From: Clostridium sp. MCC353
Lineage (GTDB): Bacteria > Bacillota > Clostridia > Lachnospirales > Lachnospiraceae
Length of the DNA: 41,499 nucleotides
Direction of reading: 5' to 3'
Assembly (NCBI RefSeq): GCF_018785315.1
Contig: NZ_WQPN01000048.1
Location: 1-41,499, forward strand
Below, piece after piece: positions 1 through 7,409 of the stretch (positions are counted from its first letter, which is position 1; the number at the start of each line of letters is the position of its first letter). The notes under the pieces were generated by a model. It saw nothing but the letters and a program-made list of their open reading frames with translations. It did no database searches and was not told the DNA's origin. A program made the position numbers and the translations under genes.

Positions 1-17
1 GCATAATTAATTATACC

Positions 18-54
18 AAAAAATCGCTGAAGTCGTAAGACTTCAGCGATTTTT
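18..54. terminator. Bidirectional hairpin terminator
   Basis: A perfect stem of about 16 bp surrounds a GTAA loop at 35-38, with A-runs on the left and T-runs on the right. It can therefore stop transcription from either side. The gene it serves lies outside the window. Between it and 195 I see only GC-rich sequence with no convincing gene. Confidence 0.8.
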
Positions 55-195
55 CTTTAGGACTGTTTTTTTACAGCCCCTCCGCCTGCGGCGGGTCGCT
101 TCAGCGGCATAATTCCCTACCGCCGCATTATATGCGATACGCAGTGCAATCCTGCCCGGAGGGCTCTTTTATTTCATAGAACGCACTTTCCTATG

Positions 196-227
196 AAAAA
201 GAGACCTGCTGTCAGCAGATCCCTCTC
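196..227 (-). terminator. Terminator of the FeoB-associated gene
   Basis: Read on the minus strand, a hairpin (core CTGCT/AGCAG around a 3-base loop at 211-213, extended by wobble pairs) starts right after the stop codon and ends in a CTCTTTTT tract. It closes the small gene just upstream as a monocistronic unit. Confidence 0.7.
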
Positions 228-371
228 TTATTCATGGCACTTACCCTTCAAAGCACAGCCGCTGCACCCACAGCCGCATCCGCTCTTTCCCGCCTTTTTA
301 TCCTTTATTTTCTTTATAATAACAGCGGCCACCGCCCCGGCTATCACAATGCCTATCATCCAGTCAATCAT
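228..371 (-). CDS. FeoB-associated Cys-rich membrane peptide
   Basis: This encodes a 47-residue peptide. It has an N-terminal hydrophobic helix (about residues 3-19), a short basic stretch (KKIKDKK) and a cysteine cluster SGCGCGCSGCALKGKC at the C-terminus. That layout matches the FeoB-associated Cys-rich membrane proteins that accompany ferrous-iron transporters; the exact role of the family is unknown. The start at 371 is preceded by GAGGG at good spacing, and an upstream extension would run through the -10 region. A consensus promoter and a Fur-like box lie just upstream, and a terminator just downstream. No feoA or feoB is next to it, which is unusual for the family. The family call is firm; the function is inferred. 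Confidence 0.85.
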   Translation of the reverse strand: MIDWMIGIVIAGAVAAVIIKKIKDKKAGKSGCGCGCSGCALKGKCHE

Positions 372-404
372 GACAAATCCCTCGCTTTCTATCACGTTAC
401 CTGT

Positions 405-433
405 ATTATACTCCTGTTCCGGATAAATGTCAA
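405..433 (-). promoter_or_regulatory. Consensus sigma-A promoter for the FeoB-associated gene
   Basis: On the minus strand, TTGACA (428-433) and TATAAT (405-410) are separated by exactly 17 bp, a full consensus match. The predicted start is near 398, giving a leader of about 27 nt before the ATG at 371. Confidence 0.85.
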
Positions 434-440
434 TAATTTT

Positions 441-459
441 GATATTGATTATCATTATA
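441..459 (-). promoter_or_regulatory. Fur-box-like operator
   Basis: On the minus strand, TATAATGATAATCAATATC matches the classical 19-bp Fur box (GATAATGATAATCATTATC) at 17 of 19 positions. It lies 7 bp upstream of the -35 hexamer. With the gene's iron-transport association this suggests ferric-uptake control. The position upstream of the -35, rather than over the promoter, is slightly unusual. Confidence 0.65.
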
Positions 460-596
460 CAAATAATAGTTTCGCCAAAGGGAAACTTGATAAAAAAACA
501 GCTTGCAAGTGAGTTTCAGGCTGCTTTCTTTATCCCTTTCCCCCCACAGTCTAAACCGCTGCATATCTTTTACTTTATGCCGCTTTCCACGCCCTC

Positions 597-643
597 AAAA
601 AAACGGTTACTGTCTCTCTTACTTCCCAACAGTAACCGTTTTA
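597..643 (-). terminator. Terminator of the LacI-family gene
   Basis: A 13-bp stem (601-613 with 629-641) has a 15-nt loop and, on the minus strand, a run of T residues immediately after it (A-run at 597-603). It sits 12 nt beyond the LacI stop codon. The stretch 460-596 holds no other feature I can support. Confidence 0.8.
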
Positions 644-654
644 CCTTCCATCCC

Positions 655-1647
655 TTATTCATTTAAATTCTTCACAGTCTCTCTGATAATCAGTTTATTA
701 TCCAGATAAATCCTCCGGTTATCAATAATTCCATCCTCCAGCCGTCTCAAAAGAACCCGGGTGCCCTCTCTGGCAATCTCTCCCATATTCCGTTCCACCG
801 TCGTAAGCTTCATGCTGGCATAGCCGGAAAGATCCCAGTTATCAAATCCTACCAGCGACACATCGTCCGGAACTTTCAACCCCAGCTCCGTTACCGCCTC
901 CCGGGCGCCAAATGCCATCTCATCATTAAAGCTTAAAATGGCAGTCAAATCCTGCTCCAGCAGCCGTTTTGCCGCCTGATATCCGCTGGCATACCGGTAT
1001 GTACCGTGTTCCACGGGAAGGCTGTCCGGATCCAGCCCATGCTTTTTCATGGAAGTCCTCCACCCCCGGTGGCGCAGCCTGGTGGAATCCAGCCTGGAAT
1101 TGCCCTCGATCACGCCGATTCTCCTATGGCCGTTTTCAATCAGATAATCCATGGCCTTTTCCATGGCTTTGGCCTCATCCGTAGTCACATTGGGCACATC
1201 CAAAAATACCGCCCTGCAGATGACCACCATGGGAATTCCTTTACTGATCACTTCCTCCATGAAATCCAGGTCTTCATTCCTCTGAGACAGCACAATGATC
1301 CCGTCAAAATAGGTAGGATTGAGCGTTCCCGGTTCATGCATATCGATCCCTTTTACCACAATATTGTATTTGCTGCCAACCACACTGTATACTCCCGTCA
1401 AAACATCATGAAGCACAAAGGGGGATGTCATCTTACTGATCGTAGAAAAATAAAGCCCTATCACATAGGAACGGGACATTTTTAAATTGATTGCCGCCTG
1501 GTTTGGCACATACCCCATCTCCTGGGCAATTCTCAAAATTCTCTTCTTCTTGTCCGATTTATCCGCCTTTGGATCGTTTAACGCCCTGGATACGGTGGAG
1601 TAGGATACTCCGGCCTGTTTAGCCACATCTTTAATCGTCACTGCCAT
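655..1647 (-). CDS. LacI-family transcriptional regulator
   Basis: This is a 330-residue protein of standard LacI/GalR length. Residues 3-25 (TIKDVAKQAGVSYSTVSRAL) form the helix-turn-helix and hinge entry. The rest is the periplasmic-binding-protein-like effector domain, with VGFDNWDLSGYASMKLTTVERN typical of its C-terminal half. The start is supported by GAGGG upstream. It is a single-gene unit with its own promoter and terminator, downstream of a sugar ABC operon and near pectin enzymes. It most likely controls this locus in response to a uronic-acid sugar. Two TGCAAA-N2-TTTGYA palindromes in the divergent region at 5173-5407 are candidate operators. The effector and targets are inferred. 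Confidence 0.92.
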   Translation of the reverse strand: MAVTIKDVAKQAGVSYSTVSRALNDPKADKSDKKKRILRIAQEMGYVPNQAAINLKMSRSYVIGLYFSTISKMTSPFVLHDVLTGVYSVVGSKYNIVVKGIDMHEPGTLNPTYFDGIIVLSQRNEDLDFMEEVISKGIPMVVICRAVFLDVPNVTTDEAKAMEKAMDYLIENGHRRIGVIEGNSRLDSTRLRHRGWRTSMKKHGLDPDSLPVEHGTYRYASGYQAAKRLLEQDLTAILSFNDEMAFGAREAVTELGLKVPDDVSLVGFDNWDLSGYASMKLTTVERNMGEIAREGTRVLLRRLEDGIIDNRRIYLDNKLIIRETVKNLNE

Positions 1648-1688
1648 ATTCTACACCCTCTTTTGAAAGAAATCACCTTATTATGGTT

Positions 1689-1717
1689 AGTATAGCATTG
1701 TATTTCTGTTTTTGCAA
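1689..1717 (-). promoter_or_regulatory. Promoter of the LacI-family gene
   Basis: On the minus strand, TTGCAA (1712-1717), a 17-bp spacer and TATACT (1689-1694). The -35 region contains a TGCAAA half-site resembling the operators at 5173 and 5394, so autoregulation is possible but unproven. Confidence 0.7.
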
Positions 1718-1724
1718 AGAATGG

Positions 1725-1770
1725 AGAAAAAAGAGGAAAGAAATCCCAATCCTGGGTTCCTTTCCTCTTT
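1725..1770 (-). terminator. Terminator of the first ABC importer operon
   Basis: A long hairpin (AAGAGGAAAG paired with CTTTCCTCTT, plus an inner CCC/GGG stem) is followed on the minus strand by a T-run at 1732-1725. It lies about 90 nt beyond the permease stop codon and just upstream of the lacI promoter. Confidence 0.8.
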
Positions 1771-1830
1771 TGCCGCCCTGGTTTTTCCCTCTTTCCGGCG
1801 TAACTTTCTATCTCAACTGAAAATACTTAG

Positions 1831-1860
1831 ATTAGTAACCGTTCAGACGGCTCATCTAAT
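1831..1860. repeat. Dispersed palindromic element, diverged copy 1
   Basis: AGTAACCGTTCAGACGG matches one arm of the ~30-bp palindrome found intact at 35783-35812. Here the other arm has decayed, but the segment still folds as ATTAG/CTAAT outside and CCG/CGG inside. It lies directly after the permease stop codon at 1862. Confidence 0.5.
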
Positions 1861-1861
1861 A

Positions 1862-2719
1862 TTACCCTTTCACACCGCCTGCCGCAATACCGTCGATAAA
1901 CTGATCCTGGGCTAACAGGAACACGATCAGGGAAGGTATGATGGAGATCAGCGACATCGCCAGCACCCGGTTCCACTCAAATCCGGTATCCGCATCCATG
2001 GACATCTTAACGAAGATGGAAGCCGGATAGCGGGCCGGTGAGTTTACATAGAGCAACGGTCCCATGAAGTCATTGGACGACCACATGAACTGGAACAGGG
2101 CACAGGATACGATGGAAGGCTTCAGCATGGGAACAATCACATACCACAGGGTTTTAATTGATCCGCAGCCGTCGATTCTCGCCGCCTCTTCCAATTCTTT
2201 AGGAATATTTCTCAAAAACTGGATCAGCATGAATACGAAATAGGTATCCGTTGCAAATAAAGTAGGTACAATCAAAGCCAGGTAAACCGGTGAATCAACC
2301 CATCCGAATTTATTAAACATGATGAACTGGGGAACGTTCAGCACTACCTGTGGCAGGAACAAAGTTGACATCAATACTGCAAATAAGAACCCTTTTCCTC
2401 TGAACTGGAATCTTGCGAATCCATATGCCGTAACCGTGGCCGAAATAATTGTAAATAACACTTTCGGAAGAACGATGGAGTAAGTATTGATCATGGCTTT
2501 CACAATGTCGATATCTCCGCCGTAGCTCTTCATCGCGTTCTGATAACCGCTGAACGTCGGGTTCTTAGGGATGAAACCGATTCCGCTGAATATCTCATTG
2601 TTCGTTTTAAATGTAGCTCCAACCATCCAGATCAAGGGATAAATCATAACGAGACCGACGGCAACCAGTACAAAATAACGAAAGAACGTATTGAGTTTTC
2701 TTCTTGTTTCTCTTGTCAT
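1862..2719 (-). CDS. Sugar ABC transporter permease, MalG type
   Basis: This is a 285-residue integral membrane protein with about six hydrophobic helices. The cytoplasmic EAA loop is at residues 178-184 (EAARIDG), the site that docks the ATPase. The C-terminus ends in DGIAAGGVKG, typical of the carbohydrate uptake-1 family. It is the second half of a heterodimeric membrane channel with the next gene upstream. The two are 5 nt apart, and the RBS (GGGAGG) overlaps the end of the upstream gene, which suggests translational coupling. No ATP-binding subunit is encoded in the window, so the importer presumably uses a shared MsmX/MsmK-type ATPase. The substrate is inferred from the pectin enzymes nearby. 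Confidence 0.92.
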   Translation of the reverse strand: MTRETRRKLNTFFRYFVLVAVGLVMIYPLIWMVGATFKTNNEIFSGIGFIPKNPTFSGYQNAMKSYGGDIDIVKAMINTYSIVLPKVLFTIISATVTAYGFARFQFRGKGFLFAVLMSTLFLPQVVLNVPQFIMFNKFGWVDSPVYLALIVPTLFATDTYFVFMLIQFLRNIPKELEEAARIDGCGSIKTLWYVIVPMLKPSIVSCALFQFMWSSNDFMGPLLYVNSPARYPASIFVKMSMDADTGFEWNRVLAMSLISIIPSLIVFLLAQDQFIDGIAAGGVKG

Positions 2720-2724
2720 GATTC

Positions 2725-3654
2725 CTACCTCCCATCCTCATCTGAATAATAAACCCATTTTTTCTGGCTGATAAATGCAATTACGGTAAATGTCATAACG
2801 ATCAGGAACAGCAGCCATGCCTGGGCGCTTGCCATACCCATCTCGTAGCTCTTGAACGCATTGTTGTAAATCAACAGGGAAATCAAAGTGGTCGCACTTC
2901 TCGGTCCGCCCTGTGTGATGATGTAAGGCCCGTTGAATTCCTGGAAGGCCTGACATAACTGAGTAACCAGGTTATAGAAAATAACCGGTGTGATCAGCGG
3001 AACGGTGATGCTGAAAAACTGTCTCCATTTACCCGCTCCATCGATGGACGCCGCTTCATAGAGATCATTGGACACGCCCTTTAAAGCCGCAAGGAAAATA
3101 ACCATGGCTGAACCGAACTGCCAAACTCTGAGAAGACAGATAACGAACAGGGCATGGGACGGGCTTGCCAGCCAGTTCGGCCCCTCAACTCCGATGTAGC
3201 TGAGCAGGATGTTGATAATACCTTCATCTTTAAATACGGCCTTCCACAATACGGCGATTGCGATCGATCCGCCCAGAATTGACGGGATGTAATAAGCCGT
3301 ACGGAAAAGATTCACTCCTTTTAACTTGAAATTCAGAATATAGGCGATGAACAGAGCGAAAACCAGTTTCAGCGGCACTGTCATGAACGCATACTTCATC
3401 GTAACCACAAAGGCTTTCACAATTTTCTTAGTATGTATAATCTCGTCGTAGTTCATCAGGCCATATTTCGAAATTCCGTCAAACAAATGATAGTCCGTAA
3501 AACTGTAGAATAGTGATGATCCAAACGGATATACCTTAAAAATAAGAAATCCGATCAGCCATGGCAGGATAAAGAAAAAGCCGGCGTTTGCCTGAATGGC
3601 TTTCTTCAAACCCTTACGGCTTGCTGGCTTGTTCATAGCTGCTGGTTGCTTCAT
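2725..3654 (-). CDS. Sugar ABC transporter permease, MalF type
   Basis: A 309-residue membrane protein with a cytoplasmic N-terminal tail, a first membrane helix at about residues 25-42 and further helices to the C-terminus. Its EAA loop at 200-206 (EAASIDG) contacts the ATPase. The start at 3654 is supported by GAGGAGG seven bases upstream; an internal Met at residue 7 lacks such a site. It lies 63 nt downstream of the binding lipoprotein and 5 nt upstream of its MalG-type partner. This is the usual lipoprotein-MalF-MalG order. The substrate is likely a pectin-derived oligosaccharide, from context only. Confidence 0.92.
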   Translation of the reverse strand: MKQPAAMNKPASRKGLKKAIQANAGFFFILPWLIGFLIFKVYPFGSSLFYSFTDYHLFDGISKYGLMNYDEIIHTKKIVKAFVVTMKYAFMTVPLKLVFALFIAYILNFKLKGVNLFRTAYYIPSILGGSIAIAVLWKAVFKDEGIINILLSYIGVEGPNWLASPSHALFVICLLRVWQFGSAMVIFLAALKGVSNDLYEAASIDGAGKWRQFFSITVPLITPVIFYNLVTQLCQAFQEFNGPYIITQGGPRSATTLISLLIYNNAFKSYEMGMASAQAWLLFLIVMTFTVIAFISQKKWVYYSDEDGR

Positions 3655-3717
3655 ACCTATACCTCCTCTTTCTAATGCGGCAGAAACCTGTTACAGTCTC
3701 CGCCGCCGATCAACTAA

Positions 3718-5139
3718 TTATTTCTGTAAAACTTTATTGATGCCTTCAATCAATGTATCTGCCGCTTCGTCCAGATCATAATCGCCGTAGCTTAATCCGG
3801 CCATCACATCCCAGTAAACGCCTTCATTTGTCGCTTTTAATGCACTCGCTTCGAATTTAGGATCCAGCGGGAAGGAAACGTATGCGAGAACTTTTTCATT
3901 GGCTTCTGCTACCACTTCGTTCAATAAACCTTTATCTTTGCAGATCTTTAAGCCGGCTGCTGAGCAGGGAATACCTCTTTCGGAACCAACCGGTTCAACG
4001 CCTTCTGCTTCATTTAACAGGAAGTTGATTAATGCTGCGCACTCTGCCGGGTATTTTGTATTCTCGGAAATACCGAAGCACATGGAAACTTTTGCAAATC
4101 CGCCTTTGTAATCGCCCATATCTGCAAATTCTTCACCAACTACGAACTCCTGGCCTTCATTCAAAGCGCCCATCTGTTTGGTTGCCGCAGAATCCCACTC
4201 GAAGATACCTGCGTACTTGCCTTCCATCCACTTAGGATTCTTATCAAAGGATGCCGCTCCGTCGCCTGCGATGGTTGCGATTGACGGGATTACATGCGCG
4301 TCTTCCAGAGACTGGATGAATTCAAGACCATCCTGGATCTCTTCTTTTGTATACTGTAATTCATTGTTCTCAACCCATGCTTTGCCATACTTGGATTCCA
4401 GATAATATACCATGAAAATGGTTCTGTCATACTCGTTCATAGCCAGCGGATAATAATCATCGCCCAGTTTCTCCTGGAATACCTTTCCTGCTTCCATCAG
4501 CTCAGCCAATGTGGTTGGCGTAGCCAGGCCGGCCTGATCGTATGTAGTCTTGTTCCAGTAGAAAATTCTTCCTGTCATGGAAATCGGAACGCCCTGAAGT
4601 TTATCAGCTACGGTACACTGTGCCAGATAATCGGAAGAGAACTGTGTCAGATCCAGAATATCGGATACTTTGTTCAGATCATAAAATGCGCTTCCGTCAG
4701 AGCTGAAGGATGTGATCCAGTTCCAGTTGATCTGGTTTACATCCGGCGCTGTTCCGGTTGCGAACTGTGAAGACATCTTATCTTCCCATCCGTCCCATGC
4801 GGAATAAGAACTCTTAACCGTAATATTAGGATACTTCTTCATAAATGCATCTACTGCTTTTAATGTAGCTTCGTGTCTTGCGTCGCCGCCCCACCAGCTG
4901 AAGGTAATTTCAATGGGATCTGTGGTGTTAACCTGAAGTCCCTCTGCCGCTGCCGGTTCTGCTGTTGTCTCCGCCTGGGTCTCTGCCTTGGTTTCTTCTG
5001 CTTTTGCTGCTTCCGTAGCCGCTGCAGTTGTGGCTGCCGGAGCCTCCTCTTTCTTAGCTCCGCCGCCGCATCCGGCCAAACCTGCTGTCATAGCTGCTGC
5101 CATAACCAATGATACTGCTTTTTTCCAGTTCTTTCTCAT
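3718..5139 (-). CDS. Sugar-binding lipoprotein of ABC importer 1
   Basis: A 473-residue extracellular solute-binding protein. The N-terminal signal peptide ends in a lipobox LAGC with the lipidated Cys at residue 24. A low-complexity Ala/Glu/Thr linker (about 30-65) tethers the domain. The mature domain carries the family-1 signature region FSWWGGDARHEATLKAVDAF. The start at 5139 (MRKNWKK) has GGGAG upstream; a longer reading back to 5193 would run over the operator and lacks an RBS. It is first in the operon with the two permeases and faces the GH105 gene. It is clearly paralogous to the lipoprotein at 10771-12174. A TGCAAA palindrome sits 34 nt upstream of the start. Confidence 0.93.
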   Translation of the reverse strand: MRKNWKKAVSLVMAAAMTAGLAGCGGGAKKEEAPAATTAAATEAAKAEETKAETQAETTAEPAAAEGLQVNTTDPIEITFSWWGGDARHEATLKAVDAFMKKYPNITVKSSYSAWDGWEDKMSSQFATGTAPDVNQINWNWITSFSSDGSAFYDLNKVSDILDLTQFSSDYLAQCTVADKLQGVPISMTGRIFYWNKTTYDQAGLATPTTLAELMEAGKVFQEKLGDDYYPLAMNEYDRTIFMVYYLESKYGKAWVENNELQYTKEEIQDGLEFIQSLEDAHVIPSIATIAGDGAASFDKNPKWMEGKYAGIFEWDSAATKQMGALNEGQEFVVGEEFADMGDYKGGFAKVSMCFGISENTKYPAECAALINFLLNEAEGVEPVGSERGIPCSAAGLKICKDKGLLNEVVAEANEKVLAYVSFPLDPKFEASALKATNEGVYWDVMAGLSYGDYDLDEAADTLIEGINKVLQK

Positions 5140-5172
5140 AAGACACTCTCCCTTTCTTATTTTTGATAAATC

Positions 5173-5186
5173 TGCAAAGGTTTGCA
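5173..5186. promoter_or_regulatory. LacI- or cre-type operator in the lipoprotein leader
   Basis: TGCAAAGGTTTGCA is a perfect inverted repeat (TGCAAA, 2 bp, TTTGCA). It lies about 86-99 nt downstream of the predicted start site of the lipoprotein gene, where a bound repressor could block elongation. It also resembles a CcpA cre site with one central mismatch, so the binding protein is uncertain. Confidence 0.6.
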
Positions 5187-5278
5187 TATTCATCTTAAAT
5201 TTTATGCATCTCTGCTATATACTCCTATCAACTTGACGGTTTATCAAAGCAAACATGCAATCTCTTGTTCATGTTTTT

Positions 5279-5307
5279 ACTATATCACTGATCAATCCCC
5301 GTGTCAA
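5279..5307 (-). promoter_or_regulatory. Promoter of ABC importer operon 1
   Basis: On the minus strand, TTGACA (5302-5307), a 17-bp spacer and TATAGT (5279-5284). The predicted start near 5272 leaves a 132-nt leader. The same hexamers and spacing drive the paralogous lipoprotein operon at 12260-12288. Confidence 0.8.
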
Positions 5308-5376
5308 TTGTGTATTTAGTATATAATCAAACTATTTTTTTATTCAATATCACTAATTCTTTTTTCTTTTCCCCCA

Positions 5377-5385
5377 TGCTATAAT
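5377..5385 (+). promoter_or_regulatory. Extended -10 promoter of the GH105 gene
   Basis: TGCTATAAT is an extended -10 element with no good -35 hexamer 17 bp upstream. The predicted start near 5392 falls just before the operator at 5394-5407. Confidence 0.65.
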
Positions 5386-5393
5386 ATAAGAAA

Positions 5394-5407
5394 TGCAAAC
5401 GTTTGTA
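5394..5407. promoter_or_regulatory. LacI- or cre-type operator at the GH105 start site
   Basis: TGCAAACGTTTGTA is a near-perfect palindrome with the central CG typical of LacI/CcpA-family sites. It covers the first transcribed bases of the GH105 mRNA, an ideal place for repression. It and the site at 5173 share both half-sites except for the centre and one base. Confidence 0.7.
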
Positions 5408-5447
5408 TGTTTTCATTTTCTATTATATGAATAAGGAGAGTCATTAC

Positions 5448-6572
5448 ATGGAAATACTGGACCGCTACATTAATCAGCTGTTAGAAAAAAGCACTCCGGA
5501 TGCTCCTATCTGGTATAAGGAAGAGATTGGAAAAGACGGACATTCCGGATGGAATTACATGGACGGTTGTATGATCAAGGCTATTTTAGATCTGTATCAT
5601 ATCACCCAAAACAACCGCTATCTGGAATTCGCGGATGATTTTATCGATCATTTTGTGAGAGAAGACGGTTCTATCACTTCCTATGATCCGAAAGAACATA
5701 ACTTAGACAATGTAAACGCAGGAAAGACACTGTTTGATCTATATAAATTAACCGGTAAAGAAAAGTACCGCAGAGGAATCGAAACCGTATACAGCCAGCT
5801 CATGGAGCAGCCCCGCACCTCTACAGGAAACTTCTGGCATAAGGAGATCTATCCCAACCAGATCTGGCTGGACGGCCTGTATATGGCCCAGCCCTTTTAT
5901 ATGCTGTATGAAGTGGAATATAATGGCTGTAAAAACTGCATGGACATCATTTCACAGTTCAGAAATGTACATATGCTGATGCGTGATTTAAGAAACGGCC
6001 TTTACTACCATGCCTATGACGATTCCCGTTCCATGTTCTGGTGCGATAAAGTGACCGGTTTATCAGAAAACTTCTGGCTCCGCGCTTTAGGGTGGTTTGC
6101 CATGGCACTGATCGATACTATGGAGATCATGCCGGAAAGCCTGTCCGCTGAAAAAGTAGAGCTGAATCAGATCTACCGCGAACTGATTGACGCCATGCTG
6201 CCCTACCAGGATAAAGAAACCGGCATGTGGTATCAGGTGGTAAACAGAGGCGGCATTGAGCCCAATTATCTGGAGACCTCCGGCTCCGCTATCTTCGCCT
6301 ATGCGATCATGAAGAGCGTGCGGCTGGGATACCTGCCGGAAAACTACCGTTCATATGGAGAAAAAGCATTTTACGGAACCTGTAAAAAATATTTATCCGA
6401 AGTGGACGGGGAACTGCAGTTAGACGGCATCTGCCTCGTGGCCGGACTTGGCAACGCAGAACACCGGGAAGGCACTTTCGAATATTACATGAGAGAGCCG
6501 GTGGTAAAAAACGAGGCCAAAGGAGTGGCTCCCTTAATTCTGGCCTATATTGAAACCATGATGAACCATTGA
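5448..6572 (+). CDS. GH105 unsaturated rhamnogalacturonyl/glucuronyl hydrolase
   Basis: A 374-residue enzyme of the YteR/YesR family, (alpha/alpha)6 barrel, matching the usual family length. The catalytic Asp is D142 in NQIWLDGLYMAQPF, equivalent to the YteR catalytic Asp. It removes the unsaturated uronic acid left at the non-reducing end of pectin fragments by lyases. There is no signal peptide, so it acts in the cytoplasm on imported oligosaccharides. The start at 5448 follows AAGGAG; a longer frame from 5403 would begin inside the operator. It is divergent from ABC importer 1 and shares its control region. A terminator follows at 6604. Exact specificity (rhamnogalacturonan or other) cannot be told from sequence. 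Confidence 0.9.
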   Translation: MEILDRYINQLLEKSTPDAPIWYKEEIGKDGHSGWNYMDGCMIKAILDLYHITQNNRYLEFADDFIDHFVREDGSITSYDPKEHNLDNVNAGKTLFDLYKLTGKEKYRRGIETVYSQLMEQPRTSTGNFWHKEIYPNQIWLDGLYMAQPFYMLYEVEYNGCKNCMDIISQFRNVHMLMRDLRNGLYYHAYDDSRSMFWCDKVTGLSENFWLRALGWFAMALIDTMEIMPESLSAEKVELNQIYRELIDAMLPYQDKETGMWYQVVNRGGIEPNYLETSGSAIFAYAIMKSVRLGYLPENYRSYGEKAFYGTCKKYLSEVDGELQLDGICLVAGLGNAEHREGTFEYYMREPVVKNEAKGVAPLILAYIETMMNH

Positions 6573-6603
6573 ATCCCATAAACGGCTGCCGCTTGACTGA
6601 TAT

Positions 6604-6657
6604 CGGGACCATCCTAAGGAACAGATTCCATTGTTTCTCTGGATGATCCCGTTTTTT
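6604..6657 (+). terminator. Terminator of the GH105 gene
   Basis: CGGGA-c-CATCC pairs with GGATG-a-TCCCG around a 26-nt loop, followed by six T residues. It abuts the stop codon of the convergent GntR gene at 6657 and may separate the two converging units. Confidence 0.8.
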
Positions 6658-7388
6658 CAGCCGATCTCTTCGTCCCCTTCCGTGGTCTTCATCAAAAACC
6701 TCAGCATTCCATAAGAATCCAGAGCGATCCGGTTTGTCAAGAGGTCACAGTAATCGTCCTGGGAAGTTTCGATGTGTACGGTCAAAGCCCGTACCGCCCC
6801 TTCTCCGTCTTTTTCCCGGATGCATTCGATCACCCGGCTGTGGTCGTTATAAGCTTTTTTCTGGTATGACCGTTCCAGATAGGACAGCACCCGCAGGCGT
6901 GATAACTGTATCCTCAGAGTCTCATAGAACCTGATCAGGCGCTTATTTCCGGATAATAAAACAAGATAGTTATGGAATTGCTGATCAAAATAAAACTGCC
7001 GTTTGATATTGCCCTTCTGATCCATCTCCTCCATCTGCCGGTTGATCTTCTCCAGATAAGCAAAAGATTCCTCTTTTATCCCCTGTTCCATAGCCAGTTT
7101 AAGGCTCATCGTTTCAATACATTCCCTGGCTGCGAAGATATCACGAATTTCCTCTTCCGTGATCTCACAGACAATATAGCCCCTGCCCTGCCCGCCGTCA
7201 AAGATCAGCCCGTCATTCTCCAGCTGGCCCAGGGCCTGCCGGATCGGGGTCCGGCTCATCCCCAGTTCTTTGCTCAATGTAAAATCTGAAATCTCCTGTC
7301 CGGGGTAAAGCTCAAAATCACAAATCTTCTGTTTTATCTTTTCATATGCCTCTTCTACCAATGATACCTTGTTTTCCAGTTTCTGCAC
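6657..7388 (-). CDS. GntR-family (FCD) transcriptional regulator
   Basis: A 243-residue protein. The N-terminal winged helix (about 12-78) contains LSKELGMSRTPIRQALGQLENDGLI, a canonical GntR recognition helix. The C-terminal all-helical FCD ligand domain (about 85-225) has the FDQQFHNYL and DHSRVIECI segments that usually contribute metal or ligand contacts. FCD regulators commonly sense sugar acids. The start is GTG at 7388 with AGGAAGG upstream; the nearby ATG is out of frame. It is the last gene of the operon lipoprotein - GH105-like - GH28 - epimerase - GntR, 21 nt after the epimerase. It probably regulates galacturonate or pectin catabolism; the target sites are not identified. Confidence 0.9.
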   Translation of the reverse strand: MQKLENKVSLVEEAYEKIKQKICDFELYPGQEISDFTLSKELGMSRTPIRQALGQLENDGLIFDGGQGRGYIVCEITEEEIRDIFAARECIETMSLKLAMEQGIKEESFAYLEKINRQMEEMDQKGNIKRQFYFDQQFHNYLVLLSGNKRLIRFYETLRIQLSRLRVLSYLERSYQKKAYNDHSRVIECIREKDGEGAVRALTVHIETSQDDYCDLLTNRIALDSYGMLRFLMKTTEGDEEIG

Positions 7389-7409
7389 CCGTTCTCATTC
7401 CTTCCTGTA

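Noticed and set aside
481-540. Extra terminator-like hairpin (AAAGCAGC with GCTGTTTT) on the minus strand
   Set aside because: The stem is short with a 17-nt loop and no gene ends before it that is not already terminated at 597-643; support is too weak.
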